This document shows positions 45,010 through 57,571 of a stretch of 64,000 bases of DNA, piece after piece. The notes beneath the pieces are model-generated. The model searched no databases. It was given only the letters and a program-made list of their open reading frames with translations, and was not told where the DNA came from. Position numbers and translations under genes: made by a program. Position 1 is the first letter of the stretch. Every line of letters starts with the position of its first letter. Source of the DNA: Cephalopachus bancanus (Eukaryota > Chordata > Mammalia > Primates > Tarsiidae); the NCBI GenBank assembly GCA_027257055.1, contig JAPVLO010000277.1:1302001-1366000 (forward strand), given 5' to 3'.

Positions 45010-45430
45010 AAAATGTTTGTTGCAGCAATTGTTGTAACAACAGTGGCTACAAAACAAACCCCAAACAACGATGCAACTGCTAACCAGCTAGGGAATTGTT
45101 GGAAAAAAATCTATACTCTAAAAGTCTCTAAAATATTGGACAACTATGTAGTCATGTGTGTGTGTTTGTATACTACATGGAGAGAGGTTTGGGAGGGTAA
45201 TCACCAAGTTGTTTACTCTGGTTATTGGCAGGGGAAGGAAGAGGTAGAAAACAGAGGTGAAAGGCAAGAAAACAAACAAAGAAAAAAAAAAAGCAAAATT
45301 TATGTTTATATATATGGGTGTTAATGCAAGACAGTACCCCAAGAATGCTAATGCTGTTTATCTCAGGTGATAGGCCCTCCTGTGACTTTTATTTTTTTCT
45401 TATAACTTTATATATTCCTTGAATTCTTTA
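45010..45430 (+). mobile_element. L1M 3' end, copy B
   Basis: ACATGGAGAGAGGTTTGGGAGG, GTTTACTCTGGTTATTGGC and TTATCTCAGGTGATAGG parallel copy A. Confidence 0.6.
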
Positions 45431-46146
45431 ATACGAAGCCCTTATTATTGGTACAAGCAGAAAAATGAAAAGAGAATGAATGGCCCAGCAACAGAGAGGC
45501 ATAGGTCCTAGAGCGAGGGCCAGCCCCTGGTTCTCGACAATGGCCACTGAGTGGCCGGCCAGGGCTGCCGTGCTTCCGGCTCTTCCTCCCCTCCCCCAGC
45601 CTCCCTGGCTCAAGGAAGGGCCAGTAGCCAGCAGCTCCTAGAATTTCTTTTGGGCTTGGATTTGACCGTCTACCTCTGTCCAAGTGACCAACCTACTGTC
45701 TTCCACGGCCCAGTCCGCCATATTGCCACTGCTCTGACCCTTCCTGTCCACTTAAACAACACGACTGAACATTTAAAGAAACTGACCCAAAGTAAAATTA
45801 AATGACCCACTACTTACACTTCTCCGTCAGTCCTTTGGCGCCTTGGCAATATGTGCGGGGTGATTTCCCACGGCTTTCAGGAATGCGCCGATCTCTACAG
45901 CCCCCTCCACCCCAACGGCCCTGTCTGGAGACCTGGGTTACTCAGAAGGCCCTGTGACAACGAGAGCTGTGACTGGGGCTGGGGCTGCACCCCCGCCGTT
46001 TCACGCTGGGTGGAGCCAGGAAGTGCAGAAGTCCACGCAGAAACAAAATGCAACACGCGCCGACCCGGAGTGAGAGGAAGGCAGGTGGCTTTGCTGCGAT
46101 GACCGGCCCCGGGCCTTTCCAGAGGGGAAGGAAGGGAGGAGGCTAT
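45431..46146. other. Unassigned intron-1 sequence
   Basis: Mixed composition with scattered CpG near 45.9-46.1 kb; no repeat or exon recognised. Confidence 0.5.
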
Positions 46147-46169
46147 GAGTTGTGAGTGTGAGTGTGAGT

Positions 46170-46214
<45 letters not shown>

Positions 46215-46346
46215 TGCATTTGTATGTGTAAGAGAGCGAGCGTGTGAATTCACCCATGTGCATGTGCTTTTATGTGTATGTTTGTATATGTGTGTGTGAT
46301 TATATATGTGCAGGTCTGTGGGTGTGTGAGAGCGTATACATGTGTA

Positions 46347-46396
<50 letters not shown>
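46147..46396. repeat. TG-rich microsatellite cluster
   Basis: An imperfect (TG)n/(GA)n array at 46147-46216 and a perfect (GT)23 at 46349-46394, joined by TG-rich sequence. Confidence 0.95.
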
Positions 46397-46674
46397 TGGG
46401 AAGAGTTAGTAAGAGAAGGAGGGAGAGTTGTTTATCTGAGACGGAGTAGACGCCCATGCGAGTTTTCACCAGCGCAGGGAGGTCAGTGTTTGCCCAGGGG
46501 AGACGGTCAAAGCATGAAACACACACAGCCTCAGCCAAACGGGGTACGGTGGAGGCTGCAACTAAAAATAGAGAACTTAGAAACCCCTCATTTGCACTTG
46601 CACGTCATGGTTGAAAAGCCCCTGGCAGGCATGATTTTGGGGGTAGCCGCGATAGCATCGATTGATTGGTTTCA

Positions 46675-46800
46675 GTGATCGTCATTTTACAGCGGAAGAA
46701 GGAGAGGCTAGGTGGCCGGCGAAGGCCACGCTGGAGGTGGCAGAGTCGGGAGTCAGAGGGCCGTGCCTGCCTCCAGTGTTGCTCAGGCCCGCTGACCAGA
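46675..46800 (-). repeat. MIR fragment
   Basis: CGTCATTTTACAGCGGAAGAAGG and GTGGCAGAGTCGGGAGTC resemble the MIR complement. Confidence 0.5.
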
Positions 46801-47034
46801 GCAGGTATGTGTGTGGCTCTGCCTGGGGGTCAGCGCCCTTGGACATGGTTCAAATTCAAGTTCAGACCCCCAGTTCTTTCCCCCGTGGGGGCAGCCGCCT
46901 GCCACTGAAGCCCTCTTGGGCTGGGAGGTCTGGGGGCTGTGTGCCCTCTGCACTTTGGGCAGAGCCTCAAATAACCTTCCCCCTTCTCCCTGTGTGGCAG
47001 GGACGATGGGTGCTTCAAGGAACCTGGGCTCAAA

Positions 47035-47125
47035 AGCAAGCTGCTGACTGACTGTGTGAGCTCAGGCAAATCTCTCCACCTCTCTGAGTCTCAGTCTCCT
47101 TCCTGGTGGGAAGATGTAGCGCCAT
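47035..47125 (+). repeat. MIR fragment
   Basis: TGTGTGAGCTCAGGCAAAT and CTCTGAGTCTCAGTCTCCTTCC follow MIR order. Confidence 0.5.
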
Positions 47126-48104
47126 CCCTGGTTTCAGACAAAAAGCCTTCCTGAAAAAGCATCCTCCAAGGTGAAGCTGAAGAGGTCAAACAATCGGTTT
47201 TCCTGTTTGGGGGCGGGACGGGGGTGGTTCTGATTCTACAGAACAAAACCAAGTTAGGAAATTCTGAGTGGCAACCTTCACGATGTTTTCAGCCTTTCAC
47301 AGATGTCTTTTCCATGACTGTGGGCTTAATCCCAATGACTACTGGTATAAAATAAGAGGAAAATGCACCCACATGTGAAAACAACTGTGCAATTCCCCCT
47401 CCCCATCAGGTGACGATGGCTGTCCTGCCATGGCCAAGATGGTGGCGGTGGGCCCAGGCCTTTGGCGGTTGGGAATGCCCATTCACCCGCTGGAGTGCTC
47501 GAGTCTAAACCCGGCGTACGGGAAGTTGCCTATGGGATGCCGGCCCATAATGAGCGAATACGTGTGTTTTGCCCAAGTGAAAGGCCCAGCCCCTGCACGT
47601 CATCCACACGGGTGCCACGTGAACCCAAAGAGGTGGGTGAGGAAGGAGCAAGGGACAAATCAGAAGTGAAACAATTACAAACTCATGGAGATGCTTTCCC
47701 CTCCCCAGAGCTTTGGTGCCCAGGGGGTCCTGAGATCCGCGTGCGTTTCCCTTCTTCTCTTTCGGTGCCCAGGGCCTGGTGTTGGGAGCCAGGGGGGTTG
47801 GTGGTGGGTGGAGGACAGAGCCAACGTGAGCGACAGGCTGCCTGGGACCCAGAGGAGTGCTGGGAGCTTGGAGTCCCTCCACCGGCACGGGGTCTCAGAA
47901 GCCCAAGCCTGTCATTCCAGAAAAAAGATGGCTCACACAAAGGCGACCCTGGAAGGCATGTGGCTTCACGACAGAAAAGTCCGCTGGACTCTGGTTCATT
48001 TGCTTGGAGAGCAGGTGCCATTGCTTGCTAAGTGTTTCTCCTGGGTGACACCATGAGCCAGACGCCCTCCACACAGTGTCCCGTTGCAGAGACCCCACAG
48101 TGTG
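47126..48104. other. Unassigned intron-1 sequence
   Basis: No repeat recognised. A short frame beginning ATGGCCAAGATGG at 47430 gives 79 residues with no family match, and I do not treat it as a gene. Confidence 0.5.
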
Positions 48105-48600
48105 GTGAGCAAGGGGTTGGAATCCTAGTTTTGCTACTTTGAATCTGTCCGTGCTTCAGCAAATTACTTAACATTTCTCTCTTAGTCTCAGCAGAATAGT
48201 CATTTCTACCGGGCTGGCTCAGTGGCTCAGCCTGTAGTCCCAGCACTCTGGGAGGTGGAGGCAAGTGGATTGCCTGAGACCATGGGTTTGAGACCAGCCT
48301 GGGCAACTTGGTGAGACCTCGTCTCCACAATAAATTAAAAAAATGAGCTGGGCATGGTAGCGCGCACCTGTAGTTCTGGCTCCTTGGAAAGCTGAGGTGG
48401 AAGGATCACCGGAGCCCAGTAGTTGATGCTGGGATGGCTGAGTGTGCCACTGCACTCCAGCCTGGGCAACAGAGTGAGACTCCAACTCAAAAAAAAAAAT
48501 TCTATCCTAGAGTGCTGGAAGGATTAGACTGGTTATTTCATTCTATTAGTGCATCTTAGAACCGTGCCTGACTTGTGATGTGGCTAATAAATATTTCACT
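48105..48600 (+). repeat. MIR split by an Alu
   Basis: Left part GGAATCCTAGTTTTGCTAC, AAATTACTTAACATTTCTC; right part GGAAGGATTAGACTGG, ACCGTGCCTGACTTG, TAATAAATATTTCAC. Together they form one MIR interrupted at 48210. Confidence 0.6.
48211..48500 (+). mobile_element. Alu, lineage-specific type, inside the MIR
   Basis: GGCTGGCTCAGTGGCTCAGCC head, CTACTTGG-type arm (here CTCCTTGGAAAG) and poly-A tail. Confidence 0.95.
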
Positions 48601-49071
48601 ATATTCCACATACACAAATAATCAGTAATAATAATTCATTTAGTAACTGTGCGACGTAGGTGGTCCTACCCTTTCTACAGATGAGGGGAACTTGGAGACA
48701 TCGAGCAGCTTGCCAAGGCCAGCTGGGAAGTCAGCCTTGCTAGTGGGCTGGGGGTCAGCCTTGCTTCCAGCACTAAGTGACTCCTAAGACTCTGTCATGT
48801 TATCAGCTGGAAGTTTAGCCTTTTTGACTTGATCGACCAGATGCAGGTGGGTAGCATCCAGGTAGAACACGTGAGTCTGTTGGCAGAGCTGGGGCGCAGC
48901 CTGGGTGTCAAGGCCACAATGAGCACCAGCTTCCCGTCGGCGAGGGCCCATAGGAACATGTAGTCAGTGTTCAAGATTCTACGCCCTTTCCCCACACGGA
49001 CACTGGTGCTACCCCCATTTTGTAGATGAAAAAAGAATCATGATTGGCCTATGACCGAATTAAAGAAGAGG

Positions 49072-49372
49072 CCAGCCAGGTGAGGTGGCTCACACCTAAT
49101 AACCCAGCACTTTGGGAGGCCAAGGTGAGAGGATAGCCTGAGCCCATGGGTTCGAGGCCAGCCTGGGCAACTTGGCGAGACCTCATCTCTACAATAAATA
49201 AAAAAGAAATTAGACGGGCATGGTGGCACATGCCTGTAGTTCCAGCTATTTGGAAGGCTGAGGCGGAAGGACCACCTGAGTCCTGCAGGTCAAGGCTGCA
49301 GTGGCTGTGAGCATGCCACTGCACTCCAGCCTGGACAACAGAGTGAGACTTTGACTCAAAAAAAAAAAAAAG
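49072..49372 (+). mobile_element. Alu, lineage-specific type
   Basis: GGTGGCTCACACCTAATAACCC head, CAACTTGGCGAGACCTCATC and GACTTTGACTCAAAA end. Confidence 0.95.
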
Positions 49373-50139
49373 CAGCAGCAGCCAAAGAACTTGAATTAAC
49401 TCGCTGTTTGTTTCTCAACTCAGGGTAAGTTAACCTGAGAGATTCCTTCCCTTTTGCCCCGGTATGGATACAGTCACATCTGAACCTGAAACAGCCCCAG
49501 AGATGGCTCTTAGGACTCTGGATTGTTTTACTAAGTCATTTACAAACAGTCACTGTCAACCATGCACTGTGTCAGCCACAGCAGAAGATGCAGACATGAG
49601 TCCAGGAAGGAAAAACATGAAGATGGAAGACATGTTCCCAATTTCGACGATTCAAAACAGGCAGAATCGCAGACCGGCAAGAGGTCTGGGTAAAACGTTC
49701 TGTGAGCTCAGCAAAAAGATATCAGTTCCACCTGGGAGACAACACTAGCCAGGCCTGAGAAGGATGATAATGACATCATCATGTCTTCCGATTAAAACTA
49801 TTTTTTAATGAAACATTTCAAAATATGCTTAAATCAAGAGTGGGATGAACCCTTACGTACTCTTCACCCAGTTTCAATAATTCTCTCTACATTTTTTTTC
49901 TTGGTCGAAGTACTTTAAAACCTAACATTTTGTTATAAATAACTGAATGTAACTTCGGGGACATGAAACAAATGGCTTCAAGCAAGTCGTTTCAGTTCCC
50001 CCCGTACCTGCATGTCTCTCTGAAACACGGAGACATTGTCTCACATAACCACAGTGCCAATTTATTACGTCTAATAAAATCAGCAATTATTCCAGGGTAT
50101 CATCTGTCCATCTAACTATCTAATTCAATCCATCATCAA

Positions 50140-50431
50140 ATTTTTTTTCCTGAGTTGGCGTCTCATTCTGTCGCCCAGGCTAGAGTGCAGTGGCATGCTC
50201 ACAGCTACTGCAGCTTTGACCTGTTGGGCTCAAGCAATCCTTCCACCTCAGCCTCCCAGGTAGCTGGGGTTACAGATGGCCACCACCATGCCAGGCTAAT
50301 TTTTTGATTTATTGTGGAGACGAGGTCTTGCCTAGTTGCTCAGGCTGGTCTCAAACCCCTATACCTAGGAAATCCACTCACCCCCGCCTCCCAAAGTGCT
50401 GGGATTACAGGCGTGAGCCACCGTACCCATC
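50140..50431 (-). mobile_element. Alu, first of three in the L1M repeat
   Basis: Full dimer with a poly-T start; ATCAAATTT-like duplicates flank it. Confidence 0.95.
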
Positions 50432-50440
50432 TCATAATCA

Positions 50441-50785
<345 letters not shown>

Positions 50786-50814
50786 TCAAGCAAGGTTCCT
50801 ACATAACTCAAGCT

Positions 50815-51109
50815 TCTTTTTTTTTTTTTTGAGTTGGAGTCTCACTCTGTCACCCAGACTGGAGTGCAGTGGCCACTCCCGGCCACTGCAGCCTTGACCT
50901 GCTGGGCTCCGGCGATCCTTCCGCCTCAGCCTTCCGAGTACCTGGAACTACAGACGTGCGCTACCATGCCCGGCTAATTTTTCAATTTATTGTAGAGATG
51001 AGGTCTCACCAAGTTGCCCAGGCGGGTCTCGAACCCATGGACTCAGGCAATCCACTCACCTCAGCCTCCCAAAGGGCTGGGATGACAGGCTGAGCCACCG
51101 AACCCGGCG
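50815..51109 (-). mobile_element. Alu, lineage-specific type, third of three
   Basis: CGGCCACTGCAGCCTTGACC, TTTCAATTTATTGTAGAG and GATGACAGGCTGAGCCACCG mark the local family. Confidence 0.96.
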
Positions 51110-51405
51110 TAGTTCTTAAGTCTTCTCTAAACAGGAGTCTCCTCTACCCTGACTTTGATTCGCTTCATACCATTGGTTTGTGAAAGTGAGTCCTATAGCA
51201 TGTTCCGCATTTGGAGTTTTGCTTCCTTGTGATAGTTCGTGACTTGGTCTCCTCTCTCTCTACTTCTTATATGTAGGGTTGACCCTACAGGGCCCCTTAG
51301 CTCTGGGTTCACGCTCTCTTGGTAGGGCCGCTGCATTGGGGGTGCTCTGTGCTCTGTGTGACATCCTAGCAGGAGGCGCACAGTGTCTGCCTACGCCCTT
51401 CGACT

Positions 51406-51965
51406 GACGCTCAGACAGATCCAGGCTCAGGCGGCCCCCATCCCTCCACGGAAAAGTTTCTCACCAACATTTCAGCGAATGGTTCCATTGCGGGTTACAA
51501 AACACCGAGCCTCTCATTCCATTGTTCCTTCCACATTGGTTGGCCGAGAGTTGAGAGCGCCAGGGATGAGAAAGCGAGAACACCGGGGGAAAAAGGCCAG
51601 GCAAGACCCCACCAGGGTTGGGTGACATTTGAGAAACAGGTGTTTTCTCAAAGACATGGAGATAGGAAACATGTTTAGAAAACAAAGTTCTTCCATTGGC
51701 CGGACTGTAGAGTGTGTGACAGATTTATTCAGTTAATGCCTTGCACAATACTTTAAAATGCCAGCAGAATATTTTCTCAGCACCAGCACGGGGCCTGATG
51801 GAGAGATGCCACTCCGTAACTCCTGGCTGAGTGTGTAAGGGCCACTGGGCATGGGGACCCCTGCAAAGGGGCAGGCGACCAATGCTGACCTGTGGCTTGG
51901 GTGTGCCTTTGGCTAACATGGTTGCTAACTTAGGCTCAGTGAGAAGGAGAAATTCATGTGGCTAT
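51406..51965. other. Unassigned intron-1 sequence
   Basis: No repeat, exon or RNA gene recognised. Confidence 0.5.
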
Positions 51966-52240
51966 TTTTCTTTTTCTTTTCTTTTCTTTTTTTTTTTTGA
52001 GTTAGGGTCTCACTCTGTTGCCCAAGTTGAAGTACAGTGGCACAATCACAGCTCACTGCAGCATTGAACTTCAGGGCTGAGGTGATCCTCCCGTCTCAGC
52101 CTCCTGAGTAGCTAAGACTACAGGTAGGCACCACCGTGGCTGGCTAACTTTTTTATTTTTCTAAAGACAAGGTCTCCCTATGCTGCCCAGGGCTGGCCTC
52201 AAATTCCTGGGCTCCCAGAGGCCATCGCCCTCAGCCTCAA
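51966..52240 (-). mobile_element. Old Alu, 5' part degraded
   Basis: TTTGAGTTAGGGTCTCACTC to CCTGGGCTCCCAGAGG with standard order, then lost. Confidence 0.85.
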
Positions 52241-52726
52241 TTTCTATAAAGTGAAAATTTTCTGCTGTGAAAATTCTCTCCCCAGTGTGGTAAAGTTGAT
52301 AGAAAAGAGTTTCAGATGGTAAAGAGCTTGCGGTGGGGAGAGATCTTCAGGAAGGAAGACTGCATTCGTGTAAAGCTGTGGGAAGCCAAAGACACCTGTT
52401 TACCGAGTTACCTACATTTAATTCTGCTGACAGAGAAGCTTGAAATTCATTAGGCAATTCTTCAGACAGATAGAACGCCTTTAGGCGAATAAAAGTTCTT
52501 TTGAGGGAGACGATATGTCAGTGTATATTTTTTAAGACCCTCACAGTAGTGATCATTAAAACGTGTCAGTGACATGCCAAAATGTCAATATAACTACCGT
52601 TGTATTTTATATCGATGGGACTATGAGCCTTAGTTTACTTTTCAATTTTTTTTTTTTTTTCACTTGGGAAAATTAAACAAAAAGTTGAATGATGGCGTCA
52701 CTCCTTCCTAATGGAGTCAGCGCCAT
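52241..52726. other. Unassigned intron-1 sequence
   Basis: A+T-rich, no element recognised. Confidence 0.5.
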
Positions 52727-52815
52727 TAGATAACGAGGACTAAATTCTGACCTTTGTTCTCTTATCCAAAATCCTAACTAAGAGGCTTGGGAAGTCACGT
52801 CTGATAAGGAAGGAC
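52727..52815 (+). repeat. Partial LTR copy
   Basis: TAGATAACGAGGACTAAATTC to GTCTGATAAGG is a near copy of the start of the LTR at 53741. Confidence 0.65.
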
Positions 52816-52993
52816 TCAGCAGTCAGCTCAAGGTCATCCAGTAAGTCACAGAGCTGATACCTAAAAACCAATTCTGCCCACAGGTAACTTAGCAGCGTGT
52901 CATGACAAAGTCCAACATTCCTTCAAGAGACACAGGGGTATTCAGGACTCACTATGAAATTCACAGTGCCTGGCATCCAGCAGAAGTTACCAG

Positions 52994-53283
52994 GCGACTG
53001 GGCTCGGTGGCTCAGCCTGTCATCCCAGCACTTTGGGAGGCCGAGGCAAGTGGATTGCCTGAGTCCGCGAATCTGAGACCAGCCCAGGCAACTTGACGAG
53101 ACCTCGTCTCTACAATAAATAAAAAACTAGCCAGGCGTGGTAGCATGCGCCTGTAGTTCCGGCTACCTAGAAGTCTGAGCGGATGGATCGCTGGAGCCCA
53201 GCAGGTCGAGGCTGGGGTAGCTGTGAGCATGCCACTGCACTCCAGCCTGGGTGACGGAGTGAGACTCCAGCTCAAAAAAAGAA
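52994..53283 (+). mobile_element. Alu, lineage-specific type, with target duplication
   Basis: AAGTTACCAG (52984-52993) and AAGTTACTAG (53284-53293) flank it, one mismatch. CTCGGTGGCTCAGCCTGTCATCCC head. Confidence 0.96.
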
Positions 53284-53289
53284 AAGTTA

Positions 53290-55445
53290 CTAGTCATGCA
53301 AAGAAACAGAAACACATGACTCTCAACCAGGAGAAAATTTAGGTCATAGGAACATGAGCAGAGATGATGCATATTATTTAATAGGTACACTAGAACTTCA
53401 AGATAATTGTAAATTATTAGCTGAAAACAACGAAGAGAGAAAGCGAAGACATTAAACAATCTAAATGGGCCTTCTGGAGATGAAAAATATAATATCTGAA
53501 TTTCAGAAAAAAGGCACCAGAGCTCTAGACAGGGTAAATAGTACATAGACCACTGCAGAAGGAAGGCCAGGGGGCTCACAGGCATCATGATAGAAGCCAT
53601 CCAAAGTGAAACACAGACGGAACAAAACAGCTTAAGGAACAGAGCTGGAGTGACCTGTGAGAAATCACCAAGTGACCAGTAAACGTGTAATTGGACGACC
53701 AGAAAAATGATTAAAAAATTAAAAATGGAAAGTCCAAATTTGATAACGAGGACTCAATTCTGAACTTTTTGCTCTTATCCAAATTCCTAAGAGGCTTGTG
53801 AAGTCAGGTCTGATAAGGGCTCACCCAGTGAGGCTTTAGAACTCTGTATACTGAAGTCTGTTTTCCAGTTTGACTCTGGTATGACAGCACGCAACAGTTA
53901 AAGAAGGAAATCGAAATATTTTATGCCCCTGCAGAGCCATCTCTCGGGGACTCCCAGACTCCAGACAACTTGTCCTCCACTGATTTCCAAAATTCCTTAG
54001 ATAGGAACCACAAATTGCCAGTCAAAAAAATCCTTAAATCCATCTATCACCTGCAAGCCCCTGCTTGGAAATGTCCCTCTTGCCCAGGCCAAACCAATGA
54101 ACATCTCTTATGTACTGATTTATGAGTTTTGTAACTTCTGCCTCCCTAAAATGTATGTAACTAAACTGGAATTTAACCACCCCAGGCACATGTTCTCAGG
54201 ATCTTCTGGGGACACGCATCCTGGACCGGGTCATTCCTATTGGTCAGAATAACCCATCTCAACTTTACAGACTTTACAGAGTCTGACATCTTTTCCTCAA
54301 CAATGAAAACTATAAACCCAAAGATTCAGATATAACAGCTCCAGCTATGAAGGAAACCACACCAAGTTATGTAGTCATCAAATTACTAAAAATCAATGAG
54401 AAATTTTTTAAAATCTTAAAAGCTGCTAAAAAAAAAATCTTTATATTTTTAGAACAAAACAAAGGAGAAAATCTTTATGTTTTGGTTTAGAAAAAAAACC
54501 TCTTCAGATATAAAAGAAATAAGCTATCACAGAAAAAAATGGATAAATTAGACTTTTTCAAAAGTGAAAAACGTCTTCACTTTAAAAGCACCATTAAGAA
54601 AATAGATAGGTAAACCACAGACTAAGAGAAAGTACTTGGAAAACACATATCTTGTATGAGAATATATAAATAACTTTTACAATGCAATAAAAGAAACTAA
54701 AAGTTTAATTTAGCAAACAGTTGAACAAAGAAGACTGTCGAGTGGCAAACAAATGCATTCAAAGGGTGTTCAATATCATTAGTCTTTAGGGAAATGGCAA
54801 TTAAAATCATAATAAGATACCATTGCACACCCACAAGAATGGCTAAAATTAAAAGACTGATCATACTAAATGTCGGCGCAGATGTGGAGAAACTGGAATG
54901 CTCATATGTTGCTGATGGCAAGGTGACCTGAACTAGCAACAGTAGAAAACAGTTTGGGAGCTTGTTAACCTAGAGCCAGAGTTTTCATTCCTAATTATTT
55001 ATCAAAGAGAAATGGAAGCATGGCCACAGAAAGACTTGACATATATATTCTCAGTAGCATTATTCCTATTAACTGGCTCCCAGCTGGAAATGCTCATTAT
55101 CTGAAAAAAATGGTTACAAAAATTGTGGTTGTAACGGACACTGATACCTGCAACAACCTGGAGGGTCTCAAGAGCTCTGTGCTAAGAGGAAGATGCTAAA
55201 CACTAAAGAATACATACTGTGTGATTCCATACATAGAAAGTTCTAGAAGAGGCGAAGCCATGGTCATAGAATGCAGGTCAGTGGTTGCCGGGGCTGGAGG
55301 GTGTCTAAGGGGTATGGACGGAAGGGAAACTTCTTGGGGTGATGAAACTGTTCGACATTTTGATTGTGATAGAGACTATGCAAACCTATATATCTGTAAA
55401 AACTCATAATTGTGCCCCAAATGGGTGACTTTTGTAGATGTTGTT
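53290..55445 (+). mobile_element. L1M element (ORF1 remnant to 3' UTR), split by an LTR
   Basis: Old L1 text runs at 53290-53740 and resumes at 54303: AAACCACACCAAGTTATGTAG (ORF1 end), GATACCATTGCACACCCAC and GAATGGCTAAAATTAAAAG (ORF2 end), TGTGTGATTCCATACATAG and GGGGTGATGAAACTG (3' UTR). Internally deleted and full of stops. Confidence 0.8.
53741..54302 (+). mobile_element. Solitary ERV class-I-like LTR
   Basis: Starts TGATAACGAGG and ends TTTCCTCAACA, the TG...CA termini of an LTR. GGCACATGTTCTCAGGATC and the terminal TTTACAGAGTCTGACATC resemble MER4-like LTRs. It interrupts the L1M. A solo remnant of a retrovirus-like element; no coding part. Confidence 0.65.
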
Positions 55446-56068
55446 ATTTACCCCTCCTTAAAGCTGATTTTTTTTTTTTAAAGAGCATTTGGGAACAGTT
55501 GAAGGGTACTGAGCTCTGAGTATTCTTTGGTGTGTTGAGTTCTGTAATTGCAATGAAAGTCCCCTTTGCATACATGTATGTGCAGGGGAAAACAGATTTC
55601 CCCAGGATAAACTCCAGGAAAACTGAAAATAAAGCATTTAAAAAAGAGAACTGCACGCACTAAAAGGAACAGTGACAGCTGAATGTGACCCCGAACACAT
55701 AAAGGAAAATAAAAGAGGCTTCATTAAGTCCTGGTATTTGGAAAATTTTCCTTCAACTGACAGATATTAGCAACATAGTACCTATGGCCTTTTTCACATA
55801 TCAGATTATTCCACTTGATTCCACAGAAAAAAATGTACATAGTTTTATTATTGTAATGCTTGCTTTTTCCTTGAAAGAACTTTGAGTATTAATCTACCAG
55901 TGAAACCCCATGAAATTAATCTAAGCACACAACAGAATATAAATGCTATAAGCCTTAAGAAGTAAAAATAATAATGAAGCAAAAAGTAGGACGTGAAGTT
56001 GAAAGCAGTTTAGGGGGAGGAGTTGTCAATAGATACTGTCTAAAGTTAATATTAAGATATAAAGTTTC
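55446..56068. other. Unassigned A+T-rich intron-1 sequence
   Basis: No element recognised. Confidence 0.5.
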
Positions 56069-56362
56069 GGCTGGGTGCGGTGGCTCAGCCTGTAATCCCA
56101 GCACTTTGGGAGACTGAGGCGAGAGGACTGCCTGAGCCCGCGGGTTCGAGACCAGCCTGGGCAACTTGGGGAGACCTCATTTCTACAATAAATCACAAAA
56201 AAAGTAGCCAGGCATGGTAGCATGCGCCTGTTGTTCCAGCTACTTGAAAGGCTGAGGCAGAAGGATCGCCTGAGTCCAGCAGGTTGAGGTTGTAGTAGCT
56301 GTAAGCATGCCACTGCACTCCAGCCTGGGCAACAGAGTGAGACTCTGACTTAAAAAAAAAAA
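56069..56362 (+). mobile_element. Alu, lineage-specific type, with target duplication
   Basis: AAGATATAAAG (56054-56064) and AAGACATAAAG (56363-56373) flank it, one mismatch. Confidence 0.95.
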
Positions 56363-56592
56363 AAGACATAAAGATGTACATATACCATTTAAAATCATAA
56401 AATCAATCACTAGAAGAATAAAAAATAAATGAAAAAATTAAGGAATGGAGAGGGGAACGGGCAGTGGAAGGCAGATAAGAAAAGAGGCTGTGTGGTGCAG
56501 GACATTCTGCATCTTTCATAGAAGAGTCAGTACAATTAGCCCAGAGATAATAGTATTTGTATTTATAAAAGTTGCAAATCTAATCAAATTTA

Positions 56593-56974
56593 GACCAGGC
56601 GTGGTGTTTCACGCCTGTCATCCCAGCACCTTGGGAGGCCAAAGCCGAAGGGTCACTTGAGCCCAGGAGTCTGAGACCAGACTAGGCAACATAGCGAGAC
56701 CGCATCGCTGCAAAAAATACAAAAATAAAAAACTAGCCAGGCGTGGTGGTGTGTGCCTGTGATCCCAGCTATTCAGATACTGAAGAGGGAGGATCGCTTC
56801 AGCCTTGGAGTTCGAGACTGGGGTGAGCCGTGATTGTGCCACTGCACTCCAGCCTGGGTGACAGAGTGAGACTCTGACAAGAAAGAAAGAAAAGAAAGAA
56901 AGAAAGAAAGAGATAAGAAAGAAAGAAAAGAAAGAAAGAGATAAGAAAGAGAGAAAGAAAGAAAGAAAGAAGAA

Positions 56975-57023
<49 letters not shown>

Positions 57024-57044
57024 AAAAGAAAGAAAGAAAGAAAT
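56593..57044 (+). mobile_element. AluJ-like element with a long GAAA tail
   Basis: Dimer at 56593-56880 with GTGTTTCACGCCTGTCATCC, followed directly by the tail-derived tetranucleotide array. Confidence 0.93.
56881..57044. repeat. (GAAA)n polypurine array
   Basis: About 164 bases of A and G with only a few T interruptions (GATAAGA). Confidence 0.97.
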
Positions 57045-57275
57045 AGATTTGAAAAGAAAAGCCACTACCCTTGCTTGCATCTGGGGAGAGAGCATCAGGT
57101 GATGGCAGAAGAGGCAAACTTTAAGTTTTCAGTTTATACCATTTCAGACTGTTCACATTTAAAAAACCAGTATTTGTGGATCACTTGCATAATAATAAAA
57201 CCTAGCTAAGTAAACAAAAGGGTAGATAAATATATTGGCAAAAGAATAAGAGTGTGAACTGCCAAATAAAAAGAT

Positions 57276-57571
57276 CAGGCCTGCTCAGTGGCTTGACCTG
57301 CCAACCCAGCACTTTGGGAGGCCAAGGCAAGTGGATTGTCTGAGCCCACTGGTTTGAGACCCGCCCGGGAAACTTGGCGAGACCTCGTCTCTACAATAAA
57401 TCAAAAAAATTAGCCGGACGTGGTAGCGCGCGCCTGTAGTTCCAGCTCCTTGGAAGGCTGAGGTGGAAGGATCGCCGGAGCCCAGCAGGTGGAGGCTGCG
57501 GTGGCCAGGAGTGGCCACTGCACTCCAGTCTGGGCGACTGAGTGAGACTCCAACTCAAAAAAGAAAAAGAA
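57276..57571 (+). mobile_element. Alu, lineage-specific type
   Basis: CGCCCGGGAAACTTGGCGAGACC and GCTCCTTGGAAGGCTGAGG; GACTCCAACTCAAAA end. Confidence 0.96.

Noticed and set aside
45840..46080. Possible CpG-rich first exon or promoter of BLK
   Set aside because: Some CpGs occur, but there is no clear island, initiator, TATA box or matched splice donor that I can defend.
46143..46538. His/Thr-rich frame on the minus strand
   Set aside because: Translation of the TG/CA microsatellite cluster.
47430..47669. 79-residue frame starting ATGGCCAAGATGG
   Set aside because: Good start context but no recognisable protein family, no splice support and unremarkable codon use; too weak to call.
54697..54939. 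80-residue minus-strand frame
   Set aside because: It is antisense to the L1M ORF2 end; no independent gene.
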